From positions 1-64,000 of the forward strand of contig NZ_JAFFQA010000007.1 of the NCBI RefSeq assembly GCF_016919065.1: DNA of 64,000 bases, read 5' to 3'. The DNA is from Desulfobulbus rhabdoformis (GTDB taxonomy: Bacteria > Desulfobacterota > Desulfobulbia > Desulfobulbales > Desulfobulbaceae). Both the position numbers and the translations under genes were made by a program. The notes under the pieces are model-generated. The model was not told the DNA's origin. It did no database searches and saw only the letters and a list, made by a program, of their open reading frames with translations. Positions 51,460 to 60,177 of this stretch are shown here, in pieces; the stretch's first letter is position 1, and every line of letters begins with the position of its first letter.

Positions 51460-52272
51460 ATGACCAACGTAATTGTAGCCGGTGCAGCCGGAAGAATGGG
51501 GCAGCGGATTATTCACATGGTCCTGAACCATCCGGAACTGACCCTTTCTGGTGCTTTTGAACGCCCTGGCAGCTCGGCTTTGGGAAAGGATGCCGGAGCC
51601 ATCAGTGGGCTTGGAGAGACGGGCGTCACCATCAGTGAAGGCATCGAATCGGTCATCGATGGGGCGGATGTCCTCATTGATTTTACCTTCCATGAGGCAA
51701 CGGTAGGCTTTGCCCAGATCGCCGCTCAGCACGGTGTGGCTATGGTTATTGGAACAACCGGGCTCAGTGGTGATGAACTGAGCACGATCAAAGGCCTTGC
51801 AGAGGAGAGTTTTCCCTGCGTCCAATCACCCAATATGGCTGTCGGCGTGAATGTACTCTTTAAGCTGGTGGAAAAGGCCGCTGCCATTCTCGGTGATGCC
51901 TATGATGTTGAGATCGTTGAAGCACATCATCGTATGAAAAAAGATGCCCCCTCAGGGACTGCACTGAAACTTGGCCAGATGGCTGCAAGCGCCCTTGGTC
52001 GAGACCTGGAGCAGTGCGGGATCATGGAGCGAAACGGTATTATCGGGGAGCGCACTGATAAAGAGATCGGGATTCAGACCATTCGCGGTGGCGATATCGT
52101 GGGAGAGCATACCGTCTATTTTGCAGGAGCTGGTGAGCGTGTTGAAATCACTCACCGGGCGACCAGCCGGGATAACTTTGCCCGTGGCGCGGCACTTGCC
52201 GCTGCCTGGATCGGTAAACAGCCCAAGGGCATGTATACCATGTTTGATGTGCTGGATCTGGCCAACTTCTAA
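51460..52272 (+). CDS. dapB: 4-hydroxy-tetrahydrodipicolinate reductase
   Basis: A 270-residue reductase: NAD(P) site GAAGRMGQRI at the N-terminus, and EAHHRMKKDAPSGTA with the catalytic His/Lys. It follows dapA by about 20 bases. I use ATG 51460; TTG 51451 is in frame but directly touches the ribosome site. Confidence 0.96.
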   Translation: MTNVIVAGAAGRMGQRIIHMVLNHPELTLSGAFERPGSSALGKDAGAISGLGETGVTISEGIESVIDGADVLIDFTFHEATVGFAQIAAQHGVAMVIGTTGLSGDELSTIKGLAEESFPCVQSPNMAVGVNVLFKLVEKAAAILGDAYDVEIVEAHHRMKKDAPSGTALKLGQMAASALGRDLEQCGIMERNGIIGERTDKEIGIQTIRGGDIVGEHTVYFAGAGERVEITHRATSRDNFARGAALAAAWIGKQPKGMYTMFDVLDLANF

Positions 52273-52311
52273 CCAACTTTTTCCGGGAAAGAGATTGAGT
52301 AGAGCGACGCG

Positions 52312-52827
52312 ATGAGCCGGCAGCACCAGGCGGTGATCGGCTTAGGGGCAAATCTGGGCAACACGGGACAGACCTTGCAACGCGCCTGGCAGGCGCTGGC
52401 CGAGTGTTCTGAGGTGCGTTGCAAGCATTTGTCCGCCCCGTATCGAAGTCAGCCGGTAGGCATGGAGAGCACAAACTGGTTTCTCAATGCAGTGGGCATT
52501 GTGACAACCACGCTTTCCCCCCTTGGTTTACTTGAAGTCCTCCAGAGGGTGGAGCATCAGTTTGGTCGTCGCCGTGATTTGGACATGAGTGGCTATAAGG
52601 ACCGCCCCCTTGATCTTGATCTGCTTCTCTATGAAGATTGCATCCTCAATACGGCGTACTTGACACTCCCACATCCACAAATGGCCAGACGACGGTTTGT
52701 GCTTGCCCCTCTTCTGGAACTCGCGGGCGAGATCAGAATCTCGCCTTTTGACTCTCTTCTGTCGGATTGGACAAAAGCCCACCTGCCCAAGGTCGCCAAC
52801 CAGCAGGTTGTTGCGTCCACCTGGTAG
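52312..52827 (+). CDS. folK: 2-amino-4-hydroxy-6-hydroxymethyldihydropteridine pyrophosphokinase
   Basis: A 171-residue HPPK. It begins AVIGLGANLGNTGQTL and contains the signature RPLDLDLLLYED and LTLPHPQMARRRFVL. Pyrophosphorylates the pterin in folate synthesis. It follows dapB by about 40 bases. Confidence 0.95.
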   Translation: MSRQHQAVIGLGANLGNTGQTLQRAWQALAECSEVRCKHLSAPYRSQPVGMESTNWFLNAVGIVTTTLSPLGLLEVLQRVEHQFGRRRDLDMSGYKDRPLDLDLLLYEDCILNTAYLTLPHPQMARRRFVLAPLLELAGEIRISPFDSLLSDWTKAHLPKVANQQVVASTW

Positions 52828-52956
52828 TCAAGGAAGGCCACTTGTCGGGTTTTCACGGATGTAACTGCAATACGGTTAGACATTTGGTTACTCAGAGCTA
52901 TAATACACATGCTGAAGAGAGTCTAACCAGGCAAAGCTAGGAAGAAAGCACCTATT

Positions 52957-53232
52957 ATGACACCACTTCGCCTGTTAATCCTGGCCATACTTTTTTATAT
53001 TGGTTGGCGTATGCTCCGTCGGAGTCTGAGCAACAACTCTCAGCAATCTGTTCCACCGGAGCCGCCACCTGAAGAAGATCCTCAGGACGTGCTGGTCGAG
53101 GATCCTGTCTGCCACGTCCTGATCCCCAAACACCAGGCGCTACGACTGCGTCAGGATGGAAAAACCTACTATTTCTGCAGCGAACGCTGCTGTGATCAAT
53201 TTGCTGAACAAAGCCAACAAGGAGAGCAATGA
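52957..53232 (+). CDS. Small membrane-anchored YHS/TRASH-like metal-binding protein
   Basis: 91 residues: an N-terminal span ([17 protein letters not shown]), a proline/acidic linker, then [17 protein letters not shown], and [12 protein letters not shown], i.e. the C-x(n)-FCSxxC layout of YHS domains, which bind metal. It overlaps the aldolase gene by 4 bases and may be a metal sensor or insertion factor; the role is unknown. Confidence 0.75.
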   Translation: MTPLRLLILAILFYIGWRMLRRSLSNNSQQSVPPEPPPEEDPQDVLVEDPVCHVLIPKHQALRLRQDGKTYYFCSERCCDQFAEQSQQGEQ

Positions 53233-53873
53233 AGTTTTTTATCGATACAGCCAACATTGATGAGATTAAAAATGCCCTGGCCCTGGGCATGGTCGATGGA
53301 GTGACCACCAACCCGTCTCTTGTGGCCAAAGAGCCCCGGCCTTTTCTGGACATCCTCAAAGAGATCTGCTCCCTGGTTGAGGGACCGGTCAGCGCCGAGG
53401 TCATCAGCCTGGATGCCGAAGGCATGGTTGCCGAGGCTCGCGAACTGGTGCAGATCGCGGATAATATCGTGATCAAGATTCCCATGATTGAGGAAGGCTT
53501 GAAAGCTGTGAAAATTTTGAGTGCCGAAGGTATCAAAACCAATGTTACTCTGATCTTTTCCAGCGCACAGGCACTTCTGGCAGCCAAGGCCGGTGCCACC
53601 TATGTGAGCCCCTTTGTTGGCCGCCTGGACGATATTTCCATTAACGGTTTGGATTTAATTGCCGATATAATGTCAATACTGCGTAACTACGGGTATGCCA
53701 CTGAGGTTATTGTTGCCTCGGTTCGCAGCCCAATGCATGTGGTTGAGTCAGCGCTTCTTGGTGCTGATATCGCCACCATCCCCTACAAAGTTATTGCCCA
53801 GCTGGCCAAACATCCGCTGACCGATATCGGTATGCAGCAGTTCCTGGCAGACTGGGAAAAACGACAAAAGTAA
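53229..53873 (+). CDS. fsa: Fructose-6-phosphate aldolase / transaldolase-like protein
   Basis: 214 residues, TIM-barrel of the short transaldolase (TalC/FSA) family. [13 protein letters not shown] opens it, [12 protein letters not shown] follows, the Schiff-base lysine lies in [14 protein letters not shown], and [15 protein letters not shown] follows. Which of transaldolase or fructose-6-phosphate aldolase activity it has cannot be told from sequence. Confidence 0.9.
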   Translation: MKFFIDTANIDEIKNALALGMVDGVTTNPSLVAKEPRPFLDILKEICSLVEGPVSAEVISLDAEGMVAEARELVQIADNIVIKIPMIEEGLKAVKILSAEGIKTNVTLIFSSAQALLAAKAGATYVSPFVGRLDDISINGLDLIADIMSILRNYGYATEVIVASVRSPMHVVESALLGADIATIPYKVIAQLAKHPLTDIGMQQFLADWEKRQK

Positions 53874-53888
53874 GGTCGAGAACACGAG

Positions 53889-53932
53889 CATGCTTCGTAC
53901 CTTCAGGGTACATACCTGAAGGTACGAGCATG
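53889..53932. repeat. Strong 18-bp palindrome after the aldolase gene
   Basis: CATGCTTCGTACCTTCAGG (53889-53907) pairs with CCTGAAGGTACGAGCATG (53915-53932) with one bulged base and a 7-base loop. It lacks a T run. It could be a Rho-dependent or mRNA-stability hairpin or a dispersed palindrome; no second copy is seen here. Confidence 0.75.
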
Positions 53933-53987
53933 GCCGTGAATACAATCGTCTCCACTCTGGCCCACTTCCGCATCGAAGAGAGTGCCC

Positions 53988-54731
53988 ATGCGTCCACGCC
54001 CTAGCCTGATAGTTTTTCTCCTTCTGGTACTCGTACTCCCTGGAGCAGCTGGTGCGGCGATGTATGCCTATGTTGATGCCCGTGGCATTTGCCACTATAC
54101 CAACGTTCCTGGCACCGGGCGCTACAAGCTGAGTAAGCGGCCTCCCCGACGGGTTAGCTCCCCGGAAGATCAGCTTATTCGCACCATCACCCGTCACTCC
54201 CGTTCTGCTTTGGCCCCCGCCAAGCTGGCTCGTCATGCCTCTCGCCCTCTGCACTTCCGTTCCTCCAGGCGGAACGTAGGCTCCGGGCCCCACGCTCTCA
54301 ATCGCTACATTCAATTGGCCGCGCGCGAACACAAGCTCGATCCCTTGCTGATTAAGGCGGTGATTAAAGCCGAATCAAACTTTAACCCTCAGGCCATTTC
54401 CCCCAAAGGGGCCCAGGGATTGATGCAGCTCATGCCCGGAACCGCAAGGGATTTGAAGGTCAGAGATCCTTTTGATCCAGCGCAGAATATCAACGGTGGC
54501 GCCAAGTATTTACGCTACCTGCTTGACAACTTTGATCAAAATGTGGAATTAACTTTAGCAGCCTACAATGCAGGTCCAGGAAGGGTGGCTCCACATAACG
54601 TCATTCCCAATATCCCTGAAACCAAGAACTATGTGGCAAAGGTTCTAGAGAATTACCGTTCCTACAAGCGAAAAAGTCGTCCTCGAGCTGCCAAAAATAT
54701 CAATGTCCGCAAAATGGTAACCGTCAATTGA
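53988..54731 (+). CDS. Lytic transglycosylase with DUF4124 segment
   Basis: About 247 residues from ATG 53988 (GTG 53982 is an alternative). There is a signal peptide (LIVFLLLVLVLPGAAGA), then a DUF4124-like part (MYAYVDARGICHYTNVP), then the SLT domain with the catalytic Glu in KAVIKAESNFNPQAISP, GAQGLMQLMPGTA and AAYNAGPGRV. Cleaves peptidoglycan glycan strands in the periplasm. It overlaps pgsA by 4 bases. Confidence 0.92.
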   Translation: MRPRPSLIVFLLLVLVLPGAAGAAMYAYVDARGICHYTNVPGTGRYKLSKRPPRRVSSPEDQLIRTITRHSRSALAPAKLARHASRPLHFRSSRRNVGSGPHALNRYIQLAAREHKLDPLLIKAVIKAESNFNPQAISPKGAQGLMQLMPGTARDLKVRDPFDPAQNINGGAKYLRYLLDNFDQNVELTLAAYNAGPGRVAPHNVIPNIPETKNYVAKVLENYRSYKRKSRPRAAKNINVRKMVTVN

Positions 54732-55300
54732 AGCGTCGTTCCAAAATTTTTAATGTCCCCAATCTGATCACAGGCAGTCGGTTCATTCTCTCCGGTTGCC
54801 TGATGTTGCTTTTACTCCTCGAGCAAACCACCGGCGTAGCCTTTGTCGCCTGGCTGGTCTTCTCTATCGCCGCAGGCTCAGACTGGATTGATGGCTACTA
54901 TGCACGCAAGTATAAAGAGGTGACCGTGCTGGGTAAGCTGATGGATCCCCTGGCCGATAAGGTTCTGGTAACCACGGCTCTGATCATGCTCATCCCCACC
55001 GACAGATTACCCGCCTGGATCGCGCTGATTATTCTCTGCCGGGAAATCGTTGTCACCGGGTTGCGTGGTGTCGCCTCCTCTTCCGGGGTTGTCGTCGCAG
55101 CCAGTAAACTGGGCAAATGGAAGTCCATCATTCAGTACATTGCGCTCGGTACCCTGATCTTTCCCCTGGGACTGTTGCCGATTCCCCATCTGCATCAGAT
55201 CGGACTGGCCATTCTCTATGTTGCTCTGGTGATGACTGTTTGGTCTGGGGCTGATTATTTTTATAAGTTACGCCGTATCTTTCTTGAAGACGCAGAGTAA
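54728..55300 (+). CDS. pgsA: CDP-diacylglycerol-glycerol-3-phosphate 3-phosphatidyltransferase
   Basis: 190 residues with four or more membrane spans. The CDP-alcohol phosphotransferase motif reads DWIDGYYARKYKEVTVLGKL and MDPLADK, with the D/G/A/R/G/D/D residues in place. Makes phosphatidylglycerol phosphate. The start is TTG (54728), overlapping the transglycosylase stop (TTGA); the family-like NVPNLITGSR follows at residue 9. Confidence 0.9.
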   Translation: MKRRSKIFNVPNLITGSRFILSGCLMLLLLLEQTTGVAFVAWLVFSIAAGSDWIDGYYARKYKEVTVLGKLMDPLADKVLVTTALIMLIPTDRLPAWIALIILCREIVVTGLRGVASSSGVVVAASKLGKWKSIIQYIALGTLIFPLGLLPIPHLHQIGLAILYVALVMTVWSGADYFYKLRRIFLEDAE

Positions 55301-55382
55301 AACCAGCACCCTGTGCAAGGGTACCGGCTATTCCTCGGACGACGAGAATATGATCAGTCCTCTTCCTTCATAAGAGTGTTCC

Positions 55383-55393
55383 CTGAATTCGTG
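55383..55393. repeat. Element C site (CTGAATTCGTG)
   Basis: A single core word in the gap between pgsA and the GNAT gene. Confidence 0.4.
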
Positions 55394-55404
55394 ATAGCGG
55401 CTAA

Positions 55405-55698
55405 TTAAAGGCCGATTTCCGCTGCCCTGAGTTCGCCAAATTCCTTGTTGCGTTTCATAAACATTGCCGTGTAGGAACACTGAGGGACCACCTTTTTCTC
55501 CTGTTTCCGTGCATCCTCAAGCGCAAAGCGAGTCAGCAGAGCGGCTAGGTCTTTTCCTCGGAGTTCAGGTGGGACATAGGTGCGGGTGAAGACGAGCACG
55601 TTGTTGTCTTGCTCTTTATATTCAAGGATGGCAACCTTCCCCTCAACCGCCAGCTCAAAGCGTTGCATCAGTTCATTTTTAACCGGTTGCATGGTCAT
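55405..55698 (-). CDS. Small GNAT-like acetyltransferase (YidJ/PF14542 type)
   Basis: 97 residues. GKVAILEYKEQDNNVLVFTR followed by YVPPELRGKDLAALLTRFAL and VPQCSYTAMF is the pattern of the small GNAT-like family with the acetyl-CoA loop in RGKDLAA. A strong AGGAGGAG site precedes it. The substrate is unknown. Confidence 0.85.
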   Translation of the reverse strand: MTMQPVKNELMQRFELAVEGKVAILEYKEQDNNVLVFTRTYVPPELRGKDLAALLTRFALEDARKQEKKVVPQCSYTAMFMKRNKEFGELRAAEIGL

Positions 55699-55909
55699 CT
55701 TTCTCCTCCTTCATTTCAGAGTTGTATTGTATTTCCCGTCTTGGCAAGATTACCTGCAATGGGAGTGCTCTCCTGTTGGAGATATGCATTATTTTGTCTG
55801 CCTTCAAGCACATCAAGATAGAAACGTTGTTTTTCCCCTGCTGGTCATCCCGGGCAGCGGCATCCTCTGCAGAATTTGGGCAATGCAGAGAGTCGACTAT
55901 CATTCGTTC

Positions 55910-55924
55910 CTGAATCTGTGAGCA
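55910..55924. repeat. Element C site (CTGAATCTGTGAGCA)
   Basis: The longer form of the core word, 16 bases before the cls-type start. Confidence 0.4.
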
Positions 55925-55939
55925 CTCCTCTCGTTATCC

Positions 55940-57115
55940 ATGGTCCTCTTTGAAAAATACAAAACAAAACAGCGGCTGACTCGACTTTTGAAGCGTATAC
56001 TACGTCGTGGTGAGCTTGTGTATTTTCCCGGCAACCGGGTGGACCTGCTGCCTCATGGGGGAAATTTTTTCCCGGCCCTGCTTGCAGCCATTGAAATGGC
56101 TCGGACCTGCATCTGCATAGAGTTTTATAGCATAAAAGCCGATACAACCGGAATGCTCTTGGCGACGGCTTTGAAGAAGGCCTGCCGTCGGGGAGTCGGC
56201 ATTGTTCTCATCTATGATGCCCTGGGATCATTTGAGACCCCGGACGCCTATTGGAATGACCTGCGAGAGCATGGTGTGGAATGTCTCCCTTTTAACCCTC
56301 CCTCTCTTACCAGACTTCGGTTGCTGGATATTCGTGACCATCGCAAACTGGTTGTGATTGATGGCCAGACAGCCTTTGTCGGCGGCCTCAATGTGGGGGA
56401 TGAGTATTCTGGGTTTGGCGAAAACTATACCCGTTGGCGTGATGTGGGGATGCGTTTGGACGGCCCCGCAGCTCAAGAGTTGCAGCGAGTCTTTGAGGGA
56501 ACCTGGAAGCGGCTTGATGGCAGTTTCAGGAATTTTCCGCAGCAATCGGAGGGGGAGCCGCAGGGAGAGGCGGATGTGGTTATTGTCAATGGACGTCCCC
56601 ATATGAACAGGCCTCGGATTCGCAATGCCTTCCGTCTTGCCATGTCTGGGGCAGAGGCAAAAATCCAGATCATGACGCCATATTTTGTCCCTGGTCCGCG
56701 AGTTGTACGCTCGCTCTTGCGGGCGGTTCGACGTGGCGTGCGTGTCCAGATCATACTTCCCTCCATCAGCGATGTTCCTGTGGTGAAGATTGTCGGGCGG
56801 GCCTACTTGAAGCCTCTTTTTGCTGCTGGTGTGCAGATTTATGAACGACAGGGGACCATCCTCCACGCCAAGGTGATGGCTGTGGATACAAGCTGGGTAA
56901 CCCTGGGATCGGCCAATCTGGATGCCCGCAGCTTTCACCGAAATTTTGAGATCAATGTCATCGTGGCCAGTCAGCCCTTTGGCCAGCAGGTGGATACACT
57001 TTTTCATGAGGAGTTGGAGAAATCCCAACGAATCGACCCGCTTGTCTATGAACGTCGAGGCTGGTTTGAGCGCTTCTGTGAATGGCTGCTTTCCCCCCTG
57101 GGACGCTATCTCTAA
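55940..57115 (+). CDS. cls: Cardiolipin synthase-type phospholipase D protein
   Basis: 391 residues with two HKD motifs (DHRKLVVIDGQTAFVGG near 133; HAKVMAVDTSWVTLGSANLD near 310). The lack of N-terminal membrane spans and the length resemble ClsB/ClsC-type enzymes. It joins phospholipids to form cardiolipin. It stands alone; pgsA, which makes its substrate, is 600 bases upstream. Confidence 0.9.
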   Translation: MVLFEKYKTKQRLTRLLKRILRRGELVYFPGNRVDLLPHGGNFFPALLAAIEMARTCICIEFYSIKADTTGMLLATALKKACRRGVGIVLIYDALGSFETPDAYWNDLREHGVECLPFNPPSLTRLRLLDIRDHRKLVVIDGQTAFVGGLNVGDEYSGFGENYTRWRDVGMRLDGPAAQELQRVFEGTWKRLDGSFRNFPQQSEGEPQGEADVVIVNGRPHMNRPRIRNAFRLAMSGAEAKIQIMTPYFVPGPRVVRSLLRAVRRGVRVQIILPSISDVPVVKIVGRAYLKPLFAAGVQIYERQGTILHAKVMAVDTSWVTLGSANLDARSFHRNFEINVIVASQPFGQQVDTLFHEELEKSQRIDPLVYERRGWFERFCEWLLSPLGRYL

Positions 57116-57122
57116 CCTAAAT

Positions 57123-57170
57123 CACGAATTCAGGGGTAACCGTGACGGTGGGTGGGAGCTCACGAATACA
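57123..57170. repeat. Element C, pair of half sites
   Basis: CACGAATTCAGG at 57123-57134 and CTCACGAATACA at 57159-57170, in the same orientation. Confidence 0.4.
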
Positions 57171-57265
57171 AGGTGATAAATATCTGCTGCCGGGGGATGG
57201 AGCCAGGCACTACTTGCTTTTCAGGGGAGCCGATGGTATCCATCAGCACCATTTTTCAATTTGTA

Positions 57266-57406
57266 GGGTGTCTTGAATAATTAGATTTTTCAATCAAGGC
57301 CAAGGATTGCGCAAAATTTTACCGCAGGCATATATGTGATATTCCGAGGATAAAATTTTAAGCGTGACGCAGGGATTGGAAGAAAAAGCAATTATTCAAG
57401 ATTCCC
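57266..57406 (+). repeat. Element A, copy 4 (141 bp)
   Basis: A full-length copy, oriented like copy 1: left end GGGTGTCTTGAATAATTAG, right end CAATTATTCAAGATTCCC. The flanks are TGTA and TATA, so one base of the 4-base duplication differs. It is the only copy upstream of a gene's start (90 bases before HyuA). Confidence 0.9.
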
Positions 57407-57496
57407 TATAGATTTGATTGTTAGTAAAAAAATAACTCGTGCGCGGGTATTGCTGGTTTTTGGGCCGCGTATTTTTTTTATATTTGAACATGTATA

Positions 57497-59140
57497 ATGA
57501 GCCTTATGAGCGGATATAGCATCGGCATTGATACAGGCGGCACCTACACCGATGCCGTCCTTATGGAAAGTGCAACGGGCAAGGTCATTGCCTGGCATAA
57601 AGAACGGACCACCCACCATGACCTCAGTGTCGGCGTGGGCCAGGCCCTGGCAGGGCTTTTAAAGCAATCTGTGCAGCCCAGTGAAGTTTCCCGGCTTTCG
57701 GTCTCCACCACCCTGGCAACCAACGCGGTGGTTGAGGGGCGTGGAGCCCGTGTCGGTCTCTTTGTTCTTGGCTATGTGCGCCATTTCAAATTACCGGTTG
57801 TGGCCAATATCTTTGTCAAAGGCGGCCATACCATCACCGGCGATGAAGATGAACCCCTGGATATCGAGACCCTGATTGACACCATTCCCGGTCTCGCCAA
57901 AGAAGTCGACAGTTATGCCGTCTGTGGGGCCATGTCCATTAAAAACCCCGCCCATGAGCTGGTGACCCAGGAGGCGATCAAGATGATAGACGGGGGTAAG
58001 CCAGTCTTCTGCTCCCACCTGGTCTCTGAGCATCCCGGTATGCTGGAACGCTCGGCGACTGCCTGTCTGCACGCCAAGCTCATGCCCCTTATGGTGGATT
58101 TCCTGGCCTCCATTCAGCGTTCTATGCTCGGTGTCGGTCTGGAGTGCCCGGTGACGATTATCTGCGGGAATGGTCAAGGGGAACCGCTTGATACCATCGC
58201 TGATCAGGCAGCAGTGACCATGGCCAGTGGTCCGGCGGCCACGGCACGCTTTGGTGCCGGAGACAGTGTCAGTACAGCGCTGGTGGTTGATGTCGGGGGC
58301 ACGACCACCGATGTCTGTCTACTTAAAGATGGTGAGCCATTGCTCAATAAAGAGGGCTGTGTCATCGGCCAGTGGCGGACTCATGTGGAGGCGGTCGATA
58401 TGTACACCGCAGGTGCCGGTGGTGACAGCCATCTCATCTGCGTTGACGGGCATCCTGAGCTGAAAAAAACGCGGGTCCAGCCTCTGGCGATGACACTTGA
58501 CCTCCCGGATCCTGCCACCTGGCTACAGCTTGGCCTTGACGAACAGCTGGTGGTTCCGGTGCCTGGACTTGACCCGGATATCGTTGTCGCTGATCCGATT
58601 TTGCGTTTCCTGGCCGAAAACGGTCCCTGCTCTCCCAGTCTCATTGGTGAAAAAACCAGTGTCGGCGGTATTGTGCTTGAAAAGCGACTGGAGCGCTTGA
58701 TGTTTCTCCAACAACTGGTGCTGGTCGGTTTTACACCCACCGATGCCCTGCATGCTCTGGGGCACATTGATATCGGGAATAAAGAGGCCAGTCGGGCCGG
58801 TGCTGCAGTGCTTGCAAAGACCCTGGGGATAAGCGTGGAGGAGTTCTGCCAGCAGGTGATCGAAGTAACCGAGGATGCCATTGAAACCATCTTGCTGAAA
58901 TATCTGGGGCGGACGGTCTGGCAGGGGGATCAAAGCACACCGTTTCTTAACCGGCGTGACAATGAGCTGTTCTCGGTCAAATTTGCGTTGAAGGTCCCCT
59001 TGATAGGTATTGGTGCCGCTGCCCGTAGTTTTCTGCCGGGGATCGCCAAACGGCTGGGAACCACCGTGCAGTTTCCCGAGTATTGCGAGGTGGGCAATGC
59101 CATTGGGGCAGCACTTATCGGAGAAAACAAGACCAACTGA
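57497..59140 (+). CDS. Hydantoinase/oxoprolinase (HyuA-like) family protein
   Basis: 547 residues of the ASKHA-fold hydantoinase A/oxoprolinase family. The phosphate-1 motif is IGIDTGGTYTDAVL near residue 8, phosphate-2 VVDVGGTTTDVCLL near 255, and an adenosine-type region IGIGAAARSFLPG near 495. HyuB, the usual partner subunit, is not in the window, so it may be a stand-alone ATPase of the kind found in anaerobes. The substrate is unknown. Confidence 0.85.
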   Translation: MSLMSGYSIGIDTGGTYTDAVLMESATGKVIAWHKERTTHHDLSVGVGQALAGLLKQSVQPSEVSRLSVSTTLATNAVVEGRGARVGLFVLGYVRHFKLPVVANIFVKGGHTITGDEDEPLDIETLIDTIPGLAKEVDSYAVCGAMSIKNPAHELVTQEAIKMIDGGKPVFCSHLVSEHPGMLERSATACLHAKLMPLMVDFLASIQRSMLGVGLECPVTIICGNGQGEPLDTIADQAAVTMASGPAATARFGAGDSVSTALVVDVGGTTTDVCLLKDGEPLLNKEGCVIGQWRTHVEAVDMYTAGAGGDSHLICVDGHPELKKTRVQPLAMTLDLPDPATWLQLGLDEQLVVPVPGLDPDIVVADPILRFLAENGPCSPSLIGEKTSVGGIVLEKRLERLMFLQQLVLVGFTPTDALHALGHIDIGNKEASRAGAAVLAKTLGISVEEFCQQVIEVTEDAIETILLKYLGRTVWQGDQSTPFLNRRDNELFSVKFALKVPLIGIGAAARSFLPGIAKRLGTTVQFPEYCEVGNAIGAALIGENKTN

Positions 59141-59400
59141 TAGGATTGGAAACAGGGGAGCAAGAATTTTTGTAACCAACCTGGGGGCAAGCGTCGAAAG
59201 CTCCCTATCTTCGACCAGTAAGCGATTGCGAGGTGACGGGATGCTAGGCATCGGCCTGTGCAGCGTACACCGTACGTAAACAGGCCAATAACACCGCAGA
59301 TTCGGTGCCCCGTGATCGCTTACGAGTTTTTCCTTTACATCAGCCGGACATTGGTTATTCTTTTTGAGAAATACTCTCAAAAGTACCTGGAGCCTGTCCA
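59141..59400. other. Gap between the HyuA gene and ccdA
   Basis: 260 bases without a recognisable gene. It contains ACCGCAGATTCGGTGCC and a short interrupted palindrome near 59247 to 59287 (GGCCTGT / ACAGGCC). I see no terminator. Confidence 0.35.
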
Positions 59401-60102
59401 ATGGAGTTTCTTCTCAGCCAGTTTGACATCTACCTCCAATCCTCGCTGATTGTCTCGGTGGTTATCGCCTTTTTGGGCGGAATTTTGGCCAGTCTGACCC
59501 CCTGCGTCTATCCGATGATTCCTATAACCGCTGGTGTTATAGGTCATGCCAATGTTGGCGGATCCCGCTGGCGAGGGTTTGGTTTATCCTTCACCTATGT
59601 GGTGGGAATGGCCCTGACCTACGCTGCCTTGGGCGTCTTTGCTGCGGCTACCGGGCGATTCTTCGGGGCTATCAACTCCAGCCCCTGGACCTTTCTTGTG
59701 GTGGGGAATGTTATCTTGCTCTTTGGCCTGGGGATGCTGGATGTGTTCGCACTGCCAACCTTCGCGGCACGTATCGGGGCAAAACGGTTGGGGTTGGGGG
59801 GGATTTTTCTGGCAGGTATTTCTTCTGCTCTGGTTGCAGGGCCCTGCACAACACCGGTATTGGGGACCCTGCTTGCCTATACCGCTTCAACGCACAACAG
59901 CCTCCTTGCAGGAGGCCTGCTGCTGTTTGCCTTTTCCCTGGGTATGGGAGCGCTGCTCCTTGGCGTAGGCACCTTTTCAAGTATACTGACCTCCATTCCC
60001 CGTTCCGGCGCCTGGATGGTCAAAATTAAGAAAGGGATGGGCTTGTTGATGATTGGGCTGGCGGAATACTTTTTTGTGCAGGCAGGAAAGCTCTTCTTTT
60101 AA
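59401..60102 (+). CDS. CcdA/DsbD-type thiol-disulfide transmembrane protein
   Basis: 233 residues with about six membrane spans. The two key cysteines are in LTPCVYPMIPITAGVIG and AGPCTTPVLGTLLAYT, in the positions used by CcdA/DsbD to move electrons from cytoplasmic thioredoxin. The TlpA-like protein encoded 75 bases downstream would be its periplasmic partner. Length is typical of CcdA. Confidence 0.92.
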   Translation: MEFLLSQFDIYLQSSLIVSVVIAFLGGILASLTPCVYPMIPITAGVIGHANVGGSRWRGFGLSFTYVVGMALTYAALGVFAAATGRFFGAINSSPWTFLVVGNVILLFGLGMLDVFALPTFAARIGAKRLGLGGIFLAGISSALVAGPCTTPVLGTLLAYTASTHNSLLAGGLLLFAFSLGMGALLLGVGTFSSILTSIPRSGAWMVKIKKGMGLLMIGLAEYFFVQAGKLFF

Positions 60103-60177
60103 TCCTGCATCAGGTCATCGTTACCACAGACACAGTTACGTACTGGGAAACCACAGAATAAAAGAGTCAAAACAGTT

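Larger units (their letters stand above)
57116..57496. other. Gap with element C sites and element A copy 4
   Basis: 380 bases between cls and the HyuA gene. It includes CACGAATTCAG at 57123, a second half site at 57159, and element A copy 4. No open frame of note is seen. Confidence 0.6.

Noticed and set aside
50902..51825. A 307-codon minus-strand frame across dapA and dapB
   Set aside because: It crosses two well-supported genes on the other strand and has no recognisable domain.
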